Positions 6,772 through 13,819 of a DNA stretch of 15,154 bases are shown piece by piece. The DNA is taken from the NCBI GenBank assembly GCA_019746355.1, contig JAIESC010000099.1, positions 1 through 15,154 of the forward strand. The letters are read 5' to 3'. The position numbers were made by a program, and so were the translations under genes. The first letter of the stretch is position 1; each line of letters opens with the position of its first letter. Origin of the DNA: Xanthobacteraceae bacterium (lineage in GTDB: Bacteria; Pseudomonadota; Alphaproteobacteria; Rhizobiales; Xanthobacteraceae). The notes under the pieces were generated by a model. It was not told the origin of the DNA. It ran no database searches and worked only from the letters and a program-made list of their open reading frames with translations.

Positions 6772-6838
6772 GAAAGGTCACAGAGCCACAGCTCACTGCG
6801 CGAGCAGTCCATTGAACCACTCGGCCAACGGCTGACCA

Positions 6839-8011
6839 TCAGCTTGTTTTCTCGAAGATCTCCCGCCCGATCAGCATCCTGCGGATCTCGCTCGTGCCCG
6901 CGCCGATCTCGTAGAGCTTGGCGTCGCGCAACAAACGCCCGGTCGGATAGTCGTTGATGTAGCCGTTGCCGCCGAGGCACTGGATCGCGTCGAGCGCGAG
7001 CTGCGTCGCCCGCTCGGCGGCGTAGAGGATCGCCCCGGCCGCGTCCTCGCGCGTGGTGCGGCCGTCGTCGCAGGCGCGCGCCACAGCGTAAACGTAAGCC
7101 TTGGCGGCATTCATGCTCACATACATGTCGGCGAGCTTGCCCTGCATGAGCTGGAAGCTGCCGATCGGCTGGCCGAACTGCTTGCGCTCATGCAGATACG
7201 GGATCACCACGTCCATCGCCGCCTGCATGATGCCGAGCGGCCCCGCCGCAAGCACCACGCGCTCGTAGTCGAGGCCGGACATCAGCACATTGACCCCTCC
7301 CCCGAGCGTGCCGAGCACGTTCTCCTCAGGCACCTCGCAGTCCTGAAACACCAGCTCGGCGGTGTCGGAGCCGCGCATGCCGAGCTTGTCGAGCTTTTGC
7401 GCCGTGGAGAAACCCTTCATGCCCTTCTCGATCAGGAAGGCCGTGATGCCGCGCGGGCCGGCGTTCGGATCGGTCTTGGCATAGACCACCAGCGTCTCGG
7501 CCTCGGGGCCGTTGGTAATCCAGAACTTCGAGCCGTTGAGCACGTAGCGGTCGCCTTTCCTGTCGGCACGGGTTCGCATCGACACCACGTCCGAGCCGGA
7601 GCCGGGCTCCGACATCGCCAACGCCCCGACGTGCTCGCCGGAAATCAGCTTCGGCAGGAATTTCTTGCGCTGCGCGTCGCTGCCGTTCCTGCGGATCTGG
7701 TTGACGCACAGGTTGGAATGCGCGCCGTAGGACAGGCCGACCGAGGCCGAGCCGCGGGAGATTTCCTCCATCGCCACGCAATGGGCGAGATAGCCGAGCC
7801 CCGAGCCGCCGTATTCCTCCTCGACGGTGATGCCGTGCAGGCCGAGCGCGCCCATCTGCGGCCACAGATCGCGCGGGAAGGTGTTGGTCTTGTCGATCTC
7901 GTCGGCGCGCGGGGCGATCTTGTCGTCGGAGAAATTGCGCGCGGTCTCCCGCAGCATGTCGATGTCTTCACCAAGCCCGAAATCGAAGCCCTGCCAGGCG
8001 TTGGGGATCAT
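6839..8011 (-). CDS. ivd: Isovaleryl-CoA dehydrogenase
   Basis: A 390-residue FAD acyl-CoA dehydrogenase, the standard length for isovaleryl-CoA dehydrogenase, which oxidises isovaleryl-CoA to 3-methylcrotonyl-CoA in leucine breakdown and passes electrons to ETF. Start ATG 8011 follows AAGGAG by 5 nt. The catalytic Glu sits at E250 in [14 protein letters not shown], the position typical of isovaleryl-CoA dehydrogenase rather than the C-terminal Glu of short- and medium-chain enzymes. Other hallmarks are [47 protein letters not shown], and [21 protein letters not shown] in two parts, with [16 protein letters not shown] at the end. Partners of the leucine pathway (methylcrotonyl-CoA carboxylase, HMG-CoA lyase) are not in the window. 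It has its own predicted promoter. Confidence 0.93.
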   Translation of the reverse strand: MIPNAWQGFDFGLGEDIDMLRETARNFSDDKIAPRADEIDKTNTFPRDLWPQMGALGLHGITVEEEYGGSGLGYLAHCVAMEEISRGSASVGLSYGAHSNLCVNQIRRNGSDAQRKKFLPKLISGEHVGALAMSEPGSGSDVVSMRTRADRKGDRYVLNGSKFWITNGPEAETLVVYAKTDPNAGPRGITAFLIEKGMKGFSTAQKLDKLGMRGSDTAELVFQDCEVPEENVLGTLGGGVNVLMSGLDYERVVLAAGPLGIMQAAMDVVIPYLHERKQFGQPIGSFQLMQGKLADMYVSMNAAKAYVYAVARACDDGRTTREDAAGAILYAAERATQLALDAIQCLGGNGYINDYPTGRLLRDAKLYEIGAGTSEIRRMLIGREIFEKTS

Positions 8012-8059
8012 GCGCGCTCCTTGATCTAAGTCCGGCGTTCGGACGGCCGGTTTTGCCGC

Positions 8060-8090
8060 ATTATAGGGCGGAGCGGATCGAGAATGTCAG
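8060..8090 (-). promoter_or_regulatory. Sigma70-type promoter for ivd
   Basis: On the minus strand, CTGACA (8090-8085) and a perfect TATAAT (8065-8060) are separated by 19 bp and lie 49-79 nt upstream of the ivd ATG. The -10 is consensus, and the -35 differs at one base; the spacer is slightly long. This supports transcription of ivd independent of the GGDEF-EAL gene upstream. Confidence 0.5.
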
Positions 8091-8096
8091 AGGCAA

Positions 8097-9947
8097 TCAG
8101 GCGACCGCGGCCTGTGCGGCGGACGGAACCTCGGCGGCGCCCGTGACCAGCCTGTCGAGCGCCTCGCGCGGCGCGGGCCTGGCGAACAGGAAGCCCTGCA
8201 TCTCGTTGCAGCCGGCGAGCCGCAACAGCACGCGCTGCTCCTCGGTCTCGACACCTTCGGCGAGCAGCGTCAGGTTCAGGGCGCGGCCGAGCGCTACGAT
8301 CGCCTGCACCACCGCCTGGCTTTCCGCCTGTCGCGCCAGCGGCTCGACGAAACCCTTGTCGATCTTCAGCTTGTCGAACTTGAAGCGCTGCAAATAGGTC
8401 AAGCTGGAATAGCCGGTGCCGAAATCGTCGAGCGCCAGGCGGACGCCGAGCGCTTTCAGCGCATCGAGCCGCGCCTTGGCCTCGGCCGGGTTGTCGATCA
8501 GGACGCCTTCAGTGACCTCCAGCACCAGCCGCGCCGCCGGGACGCCGTATTCGGCGAGCAAATCCGTGATCGTCTCGACCAGCGCCGGATCGCGCACCTG
8601 AACCGGCGAGAGGTTCACGGCGATGTAAAGCCCGGGCCAGCGCCTGGCATCGGCCAGCGCACGGCGTAGCACGAATTCGCCGAGCTTCGTCATCAACCCG
8701 CAGTTCTCGGCGATGGACACGAACTTGCCGGGCGGAATTGCGCCACGCACCGGATGGTTCCAGCGCAGCAGCGCTTCGGCGCCAAGGACGCGCGTGCCGT
8801 CGGCACCGACGATCGGCTGGTAGTGCACGTCGAGCGATTGATCCTCGATGGCACGCTTGAGCTCGCGCTCGAGAAAGCGGCGTTCGTCGAACTCCACGTC
8901 CATCGGCGGCGAGAAACGCACCACCTTGCCGCGCTCCTTGCGCTTGCCCGACCGCAGCGCGAGATCAGCCCGCCGCATCAGCTCGTCGCGGCTGCGGCCG
9001 TCGCGCGGCGCATCGGCGAGCGAAGCGACGCCGTCCTCCGGACGGCTATGCGCAAGCCCGGTGGTGACGCCGAGCTGCACGATCTGACCGTCGGCCCAGT
9101 AAGGCCGCGCCAACTCGGCGGCCACCGCCTCCACCGCGGCCTCCGCCGTCTCCATGTCCGGCGCGATCAGCGCCAGCGCGAACTCATCGCCGTCGAAGCG
9201 GCCGCAGAAACCGTCGCGCGGCATGATCTTCCGGAGGCGCTTGCCGACCTCCTTCAGCAGTTCGTCGCCGGCAGCATGGCCATAGGCGTCGTTGATGTCC
9301 TTCAGGCCGTCGAGGTCGAGGAAAGCCAACGTCGCGACCTCGCCATGGGCGCGCTGCGCCATCATCGCGTCGATCTGCTCGATCATCTTGCGATGGTTCG
9401 GCAGCCCGGTGAGCATGTCCTCATGGGCGAGATGCCAGGCGAGCTGCTCGCTCGCGCCAAGCTCGCGCACCGTGCGCCGCACCTGCCAGAGCGCAAAGCC
9501 GGCAAAGCTCACCAGCAGGATCGCGGTGAGGATCGCGAGCGGCTGCAGCTCGCCGAGCGCGCTGCTCATGGCGTTCTGCGGCTCCCACGAGAACCAGCCG
9601 AGGATCCGGCCGTGCGGATCGAGCACGGACTGCATCTCGCGGTGATCCTCGATCAGCTCGGTCCCGAAGCGGAGGTTCTTCAGCCCAGCGGTGCGCTCGA
9701 TGTATTTGAACTGGCGCGGCTCGAGCTTGGTGAAATCAGCGCCGGCGTTGCGGATGTCCTGGATCGCGGTGAGCAGCGCCGTCCGGCGCTCCATCGCCTC
9801 CCGCTCGTCGGCCTGGCGGACCAGCGCATAGCCGACGACCGCGCAGAAGAATGCCGCGCTGACCACGAACAGCGCCAGCGTCGCGACGAGCCGCGGCGTC
9901 CACAGCCGTCGCGCCAAGGCCGGCCGTTCGGGTAGTGCGATACTCAT
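8097..9947 (-). CDS. Membrane GGDEF-EAL protein, predicted c-di-GMP phosphodiesterase with altered GGDEF
   Basis: A 616-residue protein: TM helix about 19-43, extracytoplasmic region 44-135, TM helix 136-156, GGDEF domain about 168-345, EAL domain about 355-600. The cyclase signature reads FDGDEF at 251-256, so the first Gly is Asp (D252), and no RxxD inhibitory site stands at the usual place. The EAL site looks complete: E391-A392-L393, N445 (NLS), E477 (LEVTE), D507-D508 (DDFGTGYSS), K528 (KLKID), E564 (AEGVE) and Q584 (MQGF). Net c-di-GMP hydrolysis is therefore more likely than synthesis, with the GGDEF domain perhaps a GTP sensor. An in-frame TGA lies immediately before ATG 9947, fixing the start, which has no good ribosome site of its own. 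Confidence 0.9.
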   Translation of the reverse strand: MSIALPERPALARRLWTPRLVATLALFVVSAAFFCAVVGYALVRQADEREAMERRTALLTAIQDIRNAGADFTKLEPRQFKYIERTAGLKNLRFGTELIEDHREMQSVLDPHGRILGWFSWEPQNAMSSALGELQPLAILTAILLVSFAGFALWQVRRTVRELGASEQLAWHLAHEDMLTGLPNHRKMIEQIDAMMAQRAHGEVATLAFLDLDGLKDINDAYGHAAGDELLKEVGKRLRKIMPRDGFCGRFDGDEFALALIAPDMETAEAAVEAVAAELARPYWADGQIVQLGVTTGLAHSRPEDGVASLADAPRDGRSRDELMRRADLALRSGKRKERGKVVRFSPPMDVEFDERRFLERELKRAIEDQSLDVHYQPIVGADGTRVLGAEALLRWNHPVRGAIPPGKFVSIAENCGLMTKLGEFVLRRALADARRWPGLYIAVNLSPVQVRDPALVETITDLLAEYGVPAARLVLEVTEGVLIDNPAEAKARLDALKALGVRLALDDFGTGYSSLTYLQRFKFDKLKIDKGFVEPLARQAESQAVVQAIVALGRALNLTLLAEGVETEEQRVLLRLAGCNEMQGFLFARPAPREALDRLVTGAAEVPSAAQAAVA

Positions 9948-9970
9948 TCAAAGCCCGTCGGCGGACTCAT
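9944..9970 (-). CDS. Possible 8-codon leader ORF coupled to the GGDEF-EAL gene
   Basis: On the minus strand, GGAGGTGA (9978-9971) is directly followed by ATG 9970, which opens a frame encoding MSPPTGFE and stops at TGA 9946-9944. That stop overlaps the ATG of the GGDEF-EAL gene as ATGA. The GGAGG-ATG spacing of 3 nt is short, but the match to the anti-Shine-Dalgarno is long. The main gene has no site of its own, and this one is too far from it (23 nt) to serve it directly, so translational coupling is plausible. It could also be chance. Confidence 0.35.
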   Translation of the reverse strand: MSPPTGFE

Positions 9971-10031
9971 TCACCTCCGCAAGACCCTAGGACGGGATGG
10001 TTAACGAGAAGTCAGCAAGGCGGTGGTTGGG

Positions 10032-11447
10032 CTATTTCAGCCCGAACCAGAGCGTCGCGATCCCGAGGAACGAGAAGAAGCCGACCACGTCGGTCACGGT
10101 GGTGACGAACGGCCCGGAGGCGATCGCCGGGTCCACCCCGAGCCGGATCAGCGTCAGCGGAATAAAGATGCCGCCAAGCGCCGCGGCGGCCAGCACACAG
10201 ATCATGGCAAGTCCGATCACCACGCCCAGGTCCGTGACCTGGAACCAGGCGGCGGCGATCGCCCCCATGATCACGGCAAAGCCGATCCCGTTGATGAGGC
10301 CGACCAGGAACTCGCGGCGCACCACGCGCCACGCGTTGGCGTCGCTGAGGTCGCGGGTGGCCAAGGCGCGCACCGCGACGGTCATGGTCTGGGTCCCGGC
10401 ATTGCCGCCCATGCTGGCGACGATCGGCATCAGCACCGCGAGCGCCACCATGTTGGCGATCGAGGCCTCGAACTGGCGGATGACCGAGGCCGAGACCAGC
10501 GCCGTGCAGAGATTGGCGAGCAGCCAGGGGAAACGGCTCTTGACGATGGTCCAGACCGAGTCCGACAGCTCCTCGTCGCGGCCGACGCCGCCCAGCGCGG
10601 CGATGTCCTCCGCAGCCTCCTCCTCGATTACGTCGACCACGTCCTCGACGTTGATGACGCCAACGAGCCGCTCGTCGTCATCCACCACCGGCGCGGCGAT
10701 CAGGTTGTAGCGCTCGAACATGCGCGCCACCTCCTCCTGGTCCTCGGTGGCCTTCACCCGCCGCCGGTCCTCGTCCATCAGGTCCGACACCGGAACCGGC
10801 CGCTTGGTCCGCAGCAGGCGGTCGAGCCCGACCGCGCCGAGAAGCTTCTGCTGGTCGTCGACGATGTAGAGCTCGAAGAACCGGTCCGGCAGGTCGGCGG
10901 TCTCGCGCATGTGATCGATGGCGTCGCCGACCGTCCAGTAGGGCGACACGGCGATGAACTCGGTCCGCATGCGGCGCCCTGCGGACTGTTCCGGGTAGTG
11001 CAGGATCTTCTCGACCGCGCCGCGCTCGGGCGGCGGCAGTTGCTCGAGAACCTCGGCCTGCTCCTCCTCGGGCAGCGCCTCGATGATCTGGGCGGCGGCG
11101 TCGGAATCGAGCTCGCGGACGCCTTTGGCGACGGTTTCGGGCCGCAGCTCTTCGAGGATTTCCTCGCGGACCGTATCCTCGACCTCGGTGAGCGCGGTGA
11201 AGTCGAACTCGCGGCCCATCAGCTCAATGAAACGGGGCCGAAGCTCCGGATCGAGCGCCTCGATCAGGTCGCCGGTGTCGGCCTCGTGCAGGTCGCCCGC
11301 GAGCCGTCGCAGCGCGCCGGCTTTGCCCTGCTCGATCGCCTCGCCAACCTTTTTGAGAAACGCAGACCGGATCGCGCCGTCTTCGTCGCGCAGGTCCGCG
11401 GCGGCGTCCGTCACGCTCCGGTCCTGTTGGTCGAGCATGTCGTTCAT
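10032..11447 (-). CDS. mgtE: Magnesium transporter MgtE
   Basis: A 471-residue inner-membrane Mg2+ channel of typical length. ATG 11447 was chosen because GGAGA precedes it by about 5 nt; an upstream extension would add a basic, non-family N-terminus. Domains in order: acidic superhelical N domain (about 25-150), two CBS domains (about 155-280, with ELYIVDDQQKLLGAVGL and APVVDDDERLVGVINVEDV), a linking helix, then about five membrane helices (306-470). The family signature MGGNAGTQ is at 346-353. D453 in TTVTDVVGF matches the conserved pore Asp of MgtE. By family knowledge the N and CBS domains sense cytosolic Mg2+ and close the pore. It is divergent from the first deacetylase gene. No Mg riboswitch fits in the 147-bp gap. 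Confidence 0.93.
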   Translation of the reverse strand: MNDMLDQQDRSVTDAAADLRDEDGAIRSAFLKKVGEAIEQGKAGALRRLAGDLHEADTGDLIEALDPELRPRFIELMGREFDFTALTEVEDTVREEILEELRPETVAKGVRELDSDAAAQIIEALPEEEQAEVLEQLPPPERGAVEKILHYPEQSAGRRMRTEFIAVSPYWTVGDAIDHMRETADLPDRFFELYIVDDQQKLLGAVGLDRLLRTKRPVPVSDLMDEDRRRVKATEDQEEVARMFERYNLIAAPVVDDDERLVGVINVEDVVDVIEEEAAEDIAALGGVGRDEELSDSVWTIVKSRFPWLLANLCTALVSASVIRQFEASIANMVALAVLMPIVASMGGNAGTQTMTVAVRALATRDLSDANAWRVVRREFLVGLINGIGFAVIMGAIAAAWFQVTDLGVVIGLAMICVLAAAALGGIFIPLTLIRLGVDPAIASGPFVTTVTDVVGFFSFLGIATLWFGLK

Positions 11448-11484
11448 GCTTCTCCGGGCGCGAATGGATGGGCGTTTCAGGCGG

Positions 11485-11513
11485 CTTGTACGCCGCACGA
11501 GTTTCGCTGGCAA
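11485..11513 (-). promoter_or_regulatory. Candidate sigma70-type promoter for mgtE
   Basis: On the minus strand TTGCCA (11513-11508) and TACAAG (11490-11485) are spaced by 17 bp, 38-66 nt upstream of the mgtE ATG. The -35 matches consensus at five of six bases and the -10 at four of six. Confidence 0.35.
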
Positions 11514-11594
11514 TTGCGGCGACAAAGTTTCGTGAATAGCTCGAGCTTGCCTTCGCACAGGCGATCGGTACATGTGCGCGCCGCAAGGGCGACG

Positions 11595-12404
11595 ATGAAC
11601 CGGACTTCAATTGCTGCAGCATGTGGAGCGGCGCTGCTGGCGCTGACGGCGGTACCCGCTTCGGTGCCGGCTCGGGCGGCGGACTGCGCCGGCCGTCCGA
11701 ACGCGCTCGGCACCGCGCGCACGCTCGCCGTTGACCCGGCGGTGACGCCTGCAGTCGGGCGCAAGCATTTCCCGGGGACGCTGCCGCTCAAGCCCAGGGA
11801 GGTCGTGCTCACCTTTGACGATGGGCCTTGGCCCGGCACCACCGACGCGGTGCTGGCCGCGTTGCGCGCGGAATGCGTCAAGGCGAGCTTTTTCATGCTC
11901 GGTCGCAACGCCGTGGCGCATCCGGCGCTGGCCCGGAAGGTGCTGGCCGAAGGCCACACCGTCGCGCACCACACCTATTCGCACCCGCTCCTCAGCCACA
12001 TGAGCCTTGCCCGCGCCGAAGCCGAGATCGACCGCGGCTTCGCGGCGGTCGATCAGGCGGTTTACGGCAGTGGCGGCCGCGTGCCGAAGACGCCGTTCTT
12101 CCGCTTTCCGGGCTTCGCCTCCAACGCCGCCCTGCTCGATCTCCTGGCCCGGCGGCGGATCGCGGTGTTCGGCGCTGACCTCTGGGCAAGCGACTGGAAT
12201 CCGATGTCGCCGCAGCACGAGCGGACGCTGGTGCTGCAACGGTTAATCCATGCGGGCGGCGGCATCGTGCTGTTTCACGACACCAAGGCGCAGACCGCGA
12301 AGATGCTGCCGGATTTCCTGCGCGACCTGAAACGGCTCGACTATCGCGTGGTGGACATTGTCCCCGCTTCACAAGTTGCTTTGCATGACCTGGCGGCACG
12401 TTAA
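11595..12404 (+). CDS. Secreted polysaccharide deacetylase (NodB/CE4 family), first of a tandem pair
   Basis: A 269-residue protein starting at ATG 11595, 6 nt after AAGGG. The frame is open much further upstream, but only opposite mgtE. A signal peptide is evident (residues 1-28, ending ARA, mature start ADCAG). The NodB domain carries the five CE4 motifs: TFDDGPWPG with D75 and D76, HHTYSHP with metal ligands H126 and H130, FFRFPGF, DLWASDW, and IVLFHD. The family removes N- or O-acetyl groups from chitin-like or peptidoglycan sugars in the periplasm. The N-terminal block PNALGTARTLAVDP is shared with the next gene, showing a duplication. The domain ends close to the C-terminus with no extra tail. 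The polymer acted on is unknown. Confidence 0.9.
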   Translation: MNRTSIAAACGAALLALTAVPASVPARAADCAGRPNALGTARTLAVDPAVTPAVGRKHFPGTLPLKPREVVLTFDDGPWPGTTDAVLAALRAECVKASFFMLGRNAVAHPALARKVLAEGHTVAHHTYSHPLLSHMSLARAEAEIDRGFAAVDQAVYGSGGRVPKTPFFRFPGFASNAALLDLLARRRIAVFGADLWASDWNPMSPQHERTLVLQRLIHAGGGIVLFHDTKAQTAKMLPDFLRDLKRLDYRVVDIVPASQVALHDLAAR

Positions 12405-12496
12405 GCACGCCCGTTAACGCCACGCATTAAATATGACCGCCGATAAAGCGCGGCGCGACACGGGGTTTCACGCGGCCTGCCGCTAATGTGCGGCGC

Positions 12497-13723
12497 ATGA
12501 ATTGGCGGGCTGTGGCTCTCGTGGGATCGATGCTGGCGGCGCTCGGCGCCGAGCGTGCGCGCGCCGCCGATTGTCCGGGCAACCCGAATGCGCTCGGCAC
12601 CAGCCGCGTGCTGACGATCGATCCGCAGGAGTTCCCGCGCATCGGCACGATCCAGTACCAGCGCTCGCTGCCGCTGGAAGACCACGAGGTGGTGCTGACC
12701 TTCGACGACGGTCCGATGCCGCCCTACACCAATCGTGTACTGGACGTGCTGACCGAGCACTGCGTGAAGGCGACCTATTTCATCATCGGCCGCATGGCGC
12801 GCGGCTATCCCGACCTGCTCAGGAAAATCCGCGACGCCGGCCACACCATCGGCAACCACAGCCAGAACCACGTGCTCGGCTTCGACCGCATGCCGGTCAA
12901 ACTGGTACAGGGCGAGATCGAGCAGGGCTTTGCCTCGATCGCAGCGGCCTTGGGCGAGCGGCGGCCGCCCTCGCCGTTCTTCCGCATTCCCGGGTTGCTC
13001 CGCGCCGGCGAGGTCGAGGCCTACCTGCAATCGCGCAGGCTTATGACCTGGAGCGCCGACATCGTCGCCGACGACTGGAGGCACATTCCCGCGGCCGAGG
13101 TGGTGCGGCGAACGATCGCCCGGCTCGAAGAAAAGGGCAAAGGCATCGTGCTGCTGCACGACGTCCAGCCGGCCACGGCGCTCGGGATCTCGGAGCTGCT
13201 GCGCGAGCTCAAGGCACGCGGCTATCGCGTGGTGCATGTGGTGCCGCGCGGCGCGCCGCAGCCGGAGGCCCCGGTCGCGGCGGCCCCGCCGAGCCGCGTG
13301 CAAGAGCGGACACAAGAGCGGCCGCCGGAACGAGCCCTGACCGCCATCGTGCCGCCGAAGCCGCAGGCTCAGCCTGCGGCAGAACCGGCGCAGGCCGTCA
13401 CGACGGCGGCCGTCGCCACGCCCGCGCCGCCTTCTCCCCAGCCGATTGAACGCGTAGCGCTGCAGCGCGAGGAGGAACCCACGGCGGTCGAAGCCGCCGC
13501 CGACAGCTATGCGCGCGCCGTGCCGATCGTGCCGGGCCATCCGATCCGGCCGTTCACCTCCGACGCCAAGCCCGCGCGCAACATGCCGACGCCGGGCAAG
13601 TTCGTCACCACCGAACCCGGCGGCTGGCCGCCGGTGACGAGCGTGCCGGTGCCGAAGGCCGGCGGCGTGGGCGTGACCGCCGTGCCGCGCGGCAGCGCCG
13701 GACCGGACGGGCGATTCCGGTAA
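12497..13723 (+). CDS. Secreted polysaccharide deacetylase with long Pro/Ala-rich C-terminal tail, second of the pair
   Basis: A 408-residue protein 92 bp after its paralogue. ATG 12497 is preferred to GTG 12488, though neither has a clear ribosome site. The signal peptide ends near ARA (mature start ADCPG). CE4 motifs: TFDDGPMPP with D70 and D71, NHSQNH with H121 and H125, FFRIPGL, DIVADDW, and IVLLHD. After about residue 250 comes a 150-160-residue low-complexity tail rich in Pro, Ala, Glu and Arg (for example QERTQERPPERAL) with no recognisable domain; it may span the cell wall or mediate binding. The shared block PNALGTSRVLTIDP marks it as a duplicate of the upstream gene. Deacetylase function is well supported; substrate is unknown. 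Confidence 0.88.
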   Translation: MNWRAVALVGSMLAALGAERARAADCPGNPNALGTSRVLTIDPQEFPRIGTIQYQRSLPLEDHEVVLTFDDGPMPPYTNRVLDVLTEHCVKATYFIIGRMARGYPDLLRKIRDAGHTIGNHSQNHVLGFDRMPVKLVQGEIEQGFASIAAALGERRPPSPFFRIPGLLRAGEVEAYLQSRRLMTWSADIVADDWRHIPAAEVVRRTIARLEEKGKGIVLLHDVQPATALGISELLRELKARGYRVVHVVPRGAPQPEAPVAAAPPSRVQERTQERPPERALTAIVPPKPQAQPAAEPAQAVTTAAVATPAPPSPQPIERVALQREEEPTAVEAAADSYARAVPIVPGHPIRPFTSDAKPARNMPTPGKFVTTEPGGWPPVTSVPVPKAGGVGVTAVPRGSAGPDGRFR

Positions 13724-13767
13724 CGCGCTCCGATTGGCCCATTGTCTGCCCTGGCGCGGGCTGGCAC

Positions 13768-13782
13768 CCTGCAATCTGCAGG
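13768..13782 (+). terminator. Hairpin between the second deacetylase and the binding-protein gene
   Basis: CCTGCA and TGCAGG form a perfect 6-bp stem with a 3-nt loop, 45 nt after the deacetylase stop. The following bases are TTGATTGT, not a clean T run, so this is only a weak terminator candidate. Confidence 0.3.
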
Positions 13783-13819
13783 TTGATTGTCGCCGGGGCG
13801 CTCGAGCGGAGATGTTCCC

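Noticed and set aside
6795..6808. ACTGC-GCGA-GCAGT hairpin downstream of ivd as terminator
   Set aside because: Only five base pairs and no T run on the minus strand.
8754..9935. Long plus-strand frame opposite the GGDEF-EAL gene
   Set aside because: Antisense shadow without recognisable domains; the minus-strand frame carries complete EAL motifs.
10027..10045. GGGCT-ATTTC-AGCCC hairpin at the 3' end of mgtE as terminator
   Set aside because: It overlaps the stop codon and coding end and has no T run on the minus strand.
10023..11594. Plus-strand open frame opposite mgtE that continues in frame into the first deacetylase
   Set aside because: The part before ATG 11595 is the antisense of a well-supported MgtE gene. 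The signal peptide and ribosome site mark the true start at 11595.
12401..12430. Three TTAA elements at an exact 13-bp period (12401, 12414, 12427) as CtrA sites
   Set aside because: The spacing is N9 rather than the N7 required by the CtrA consensus, and the first overlaps a stop codon.
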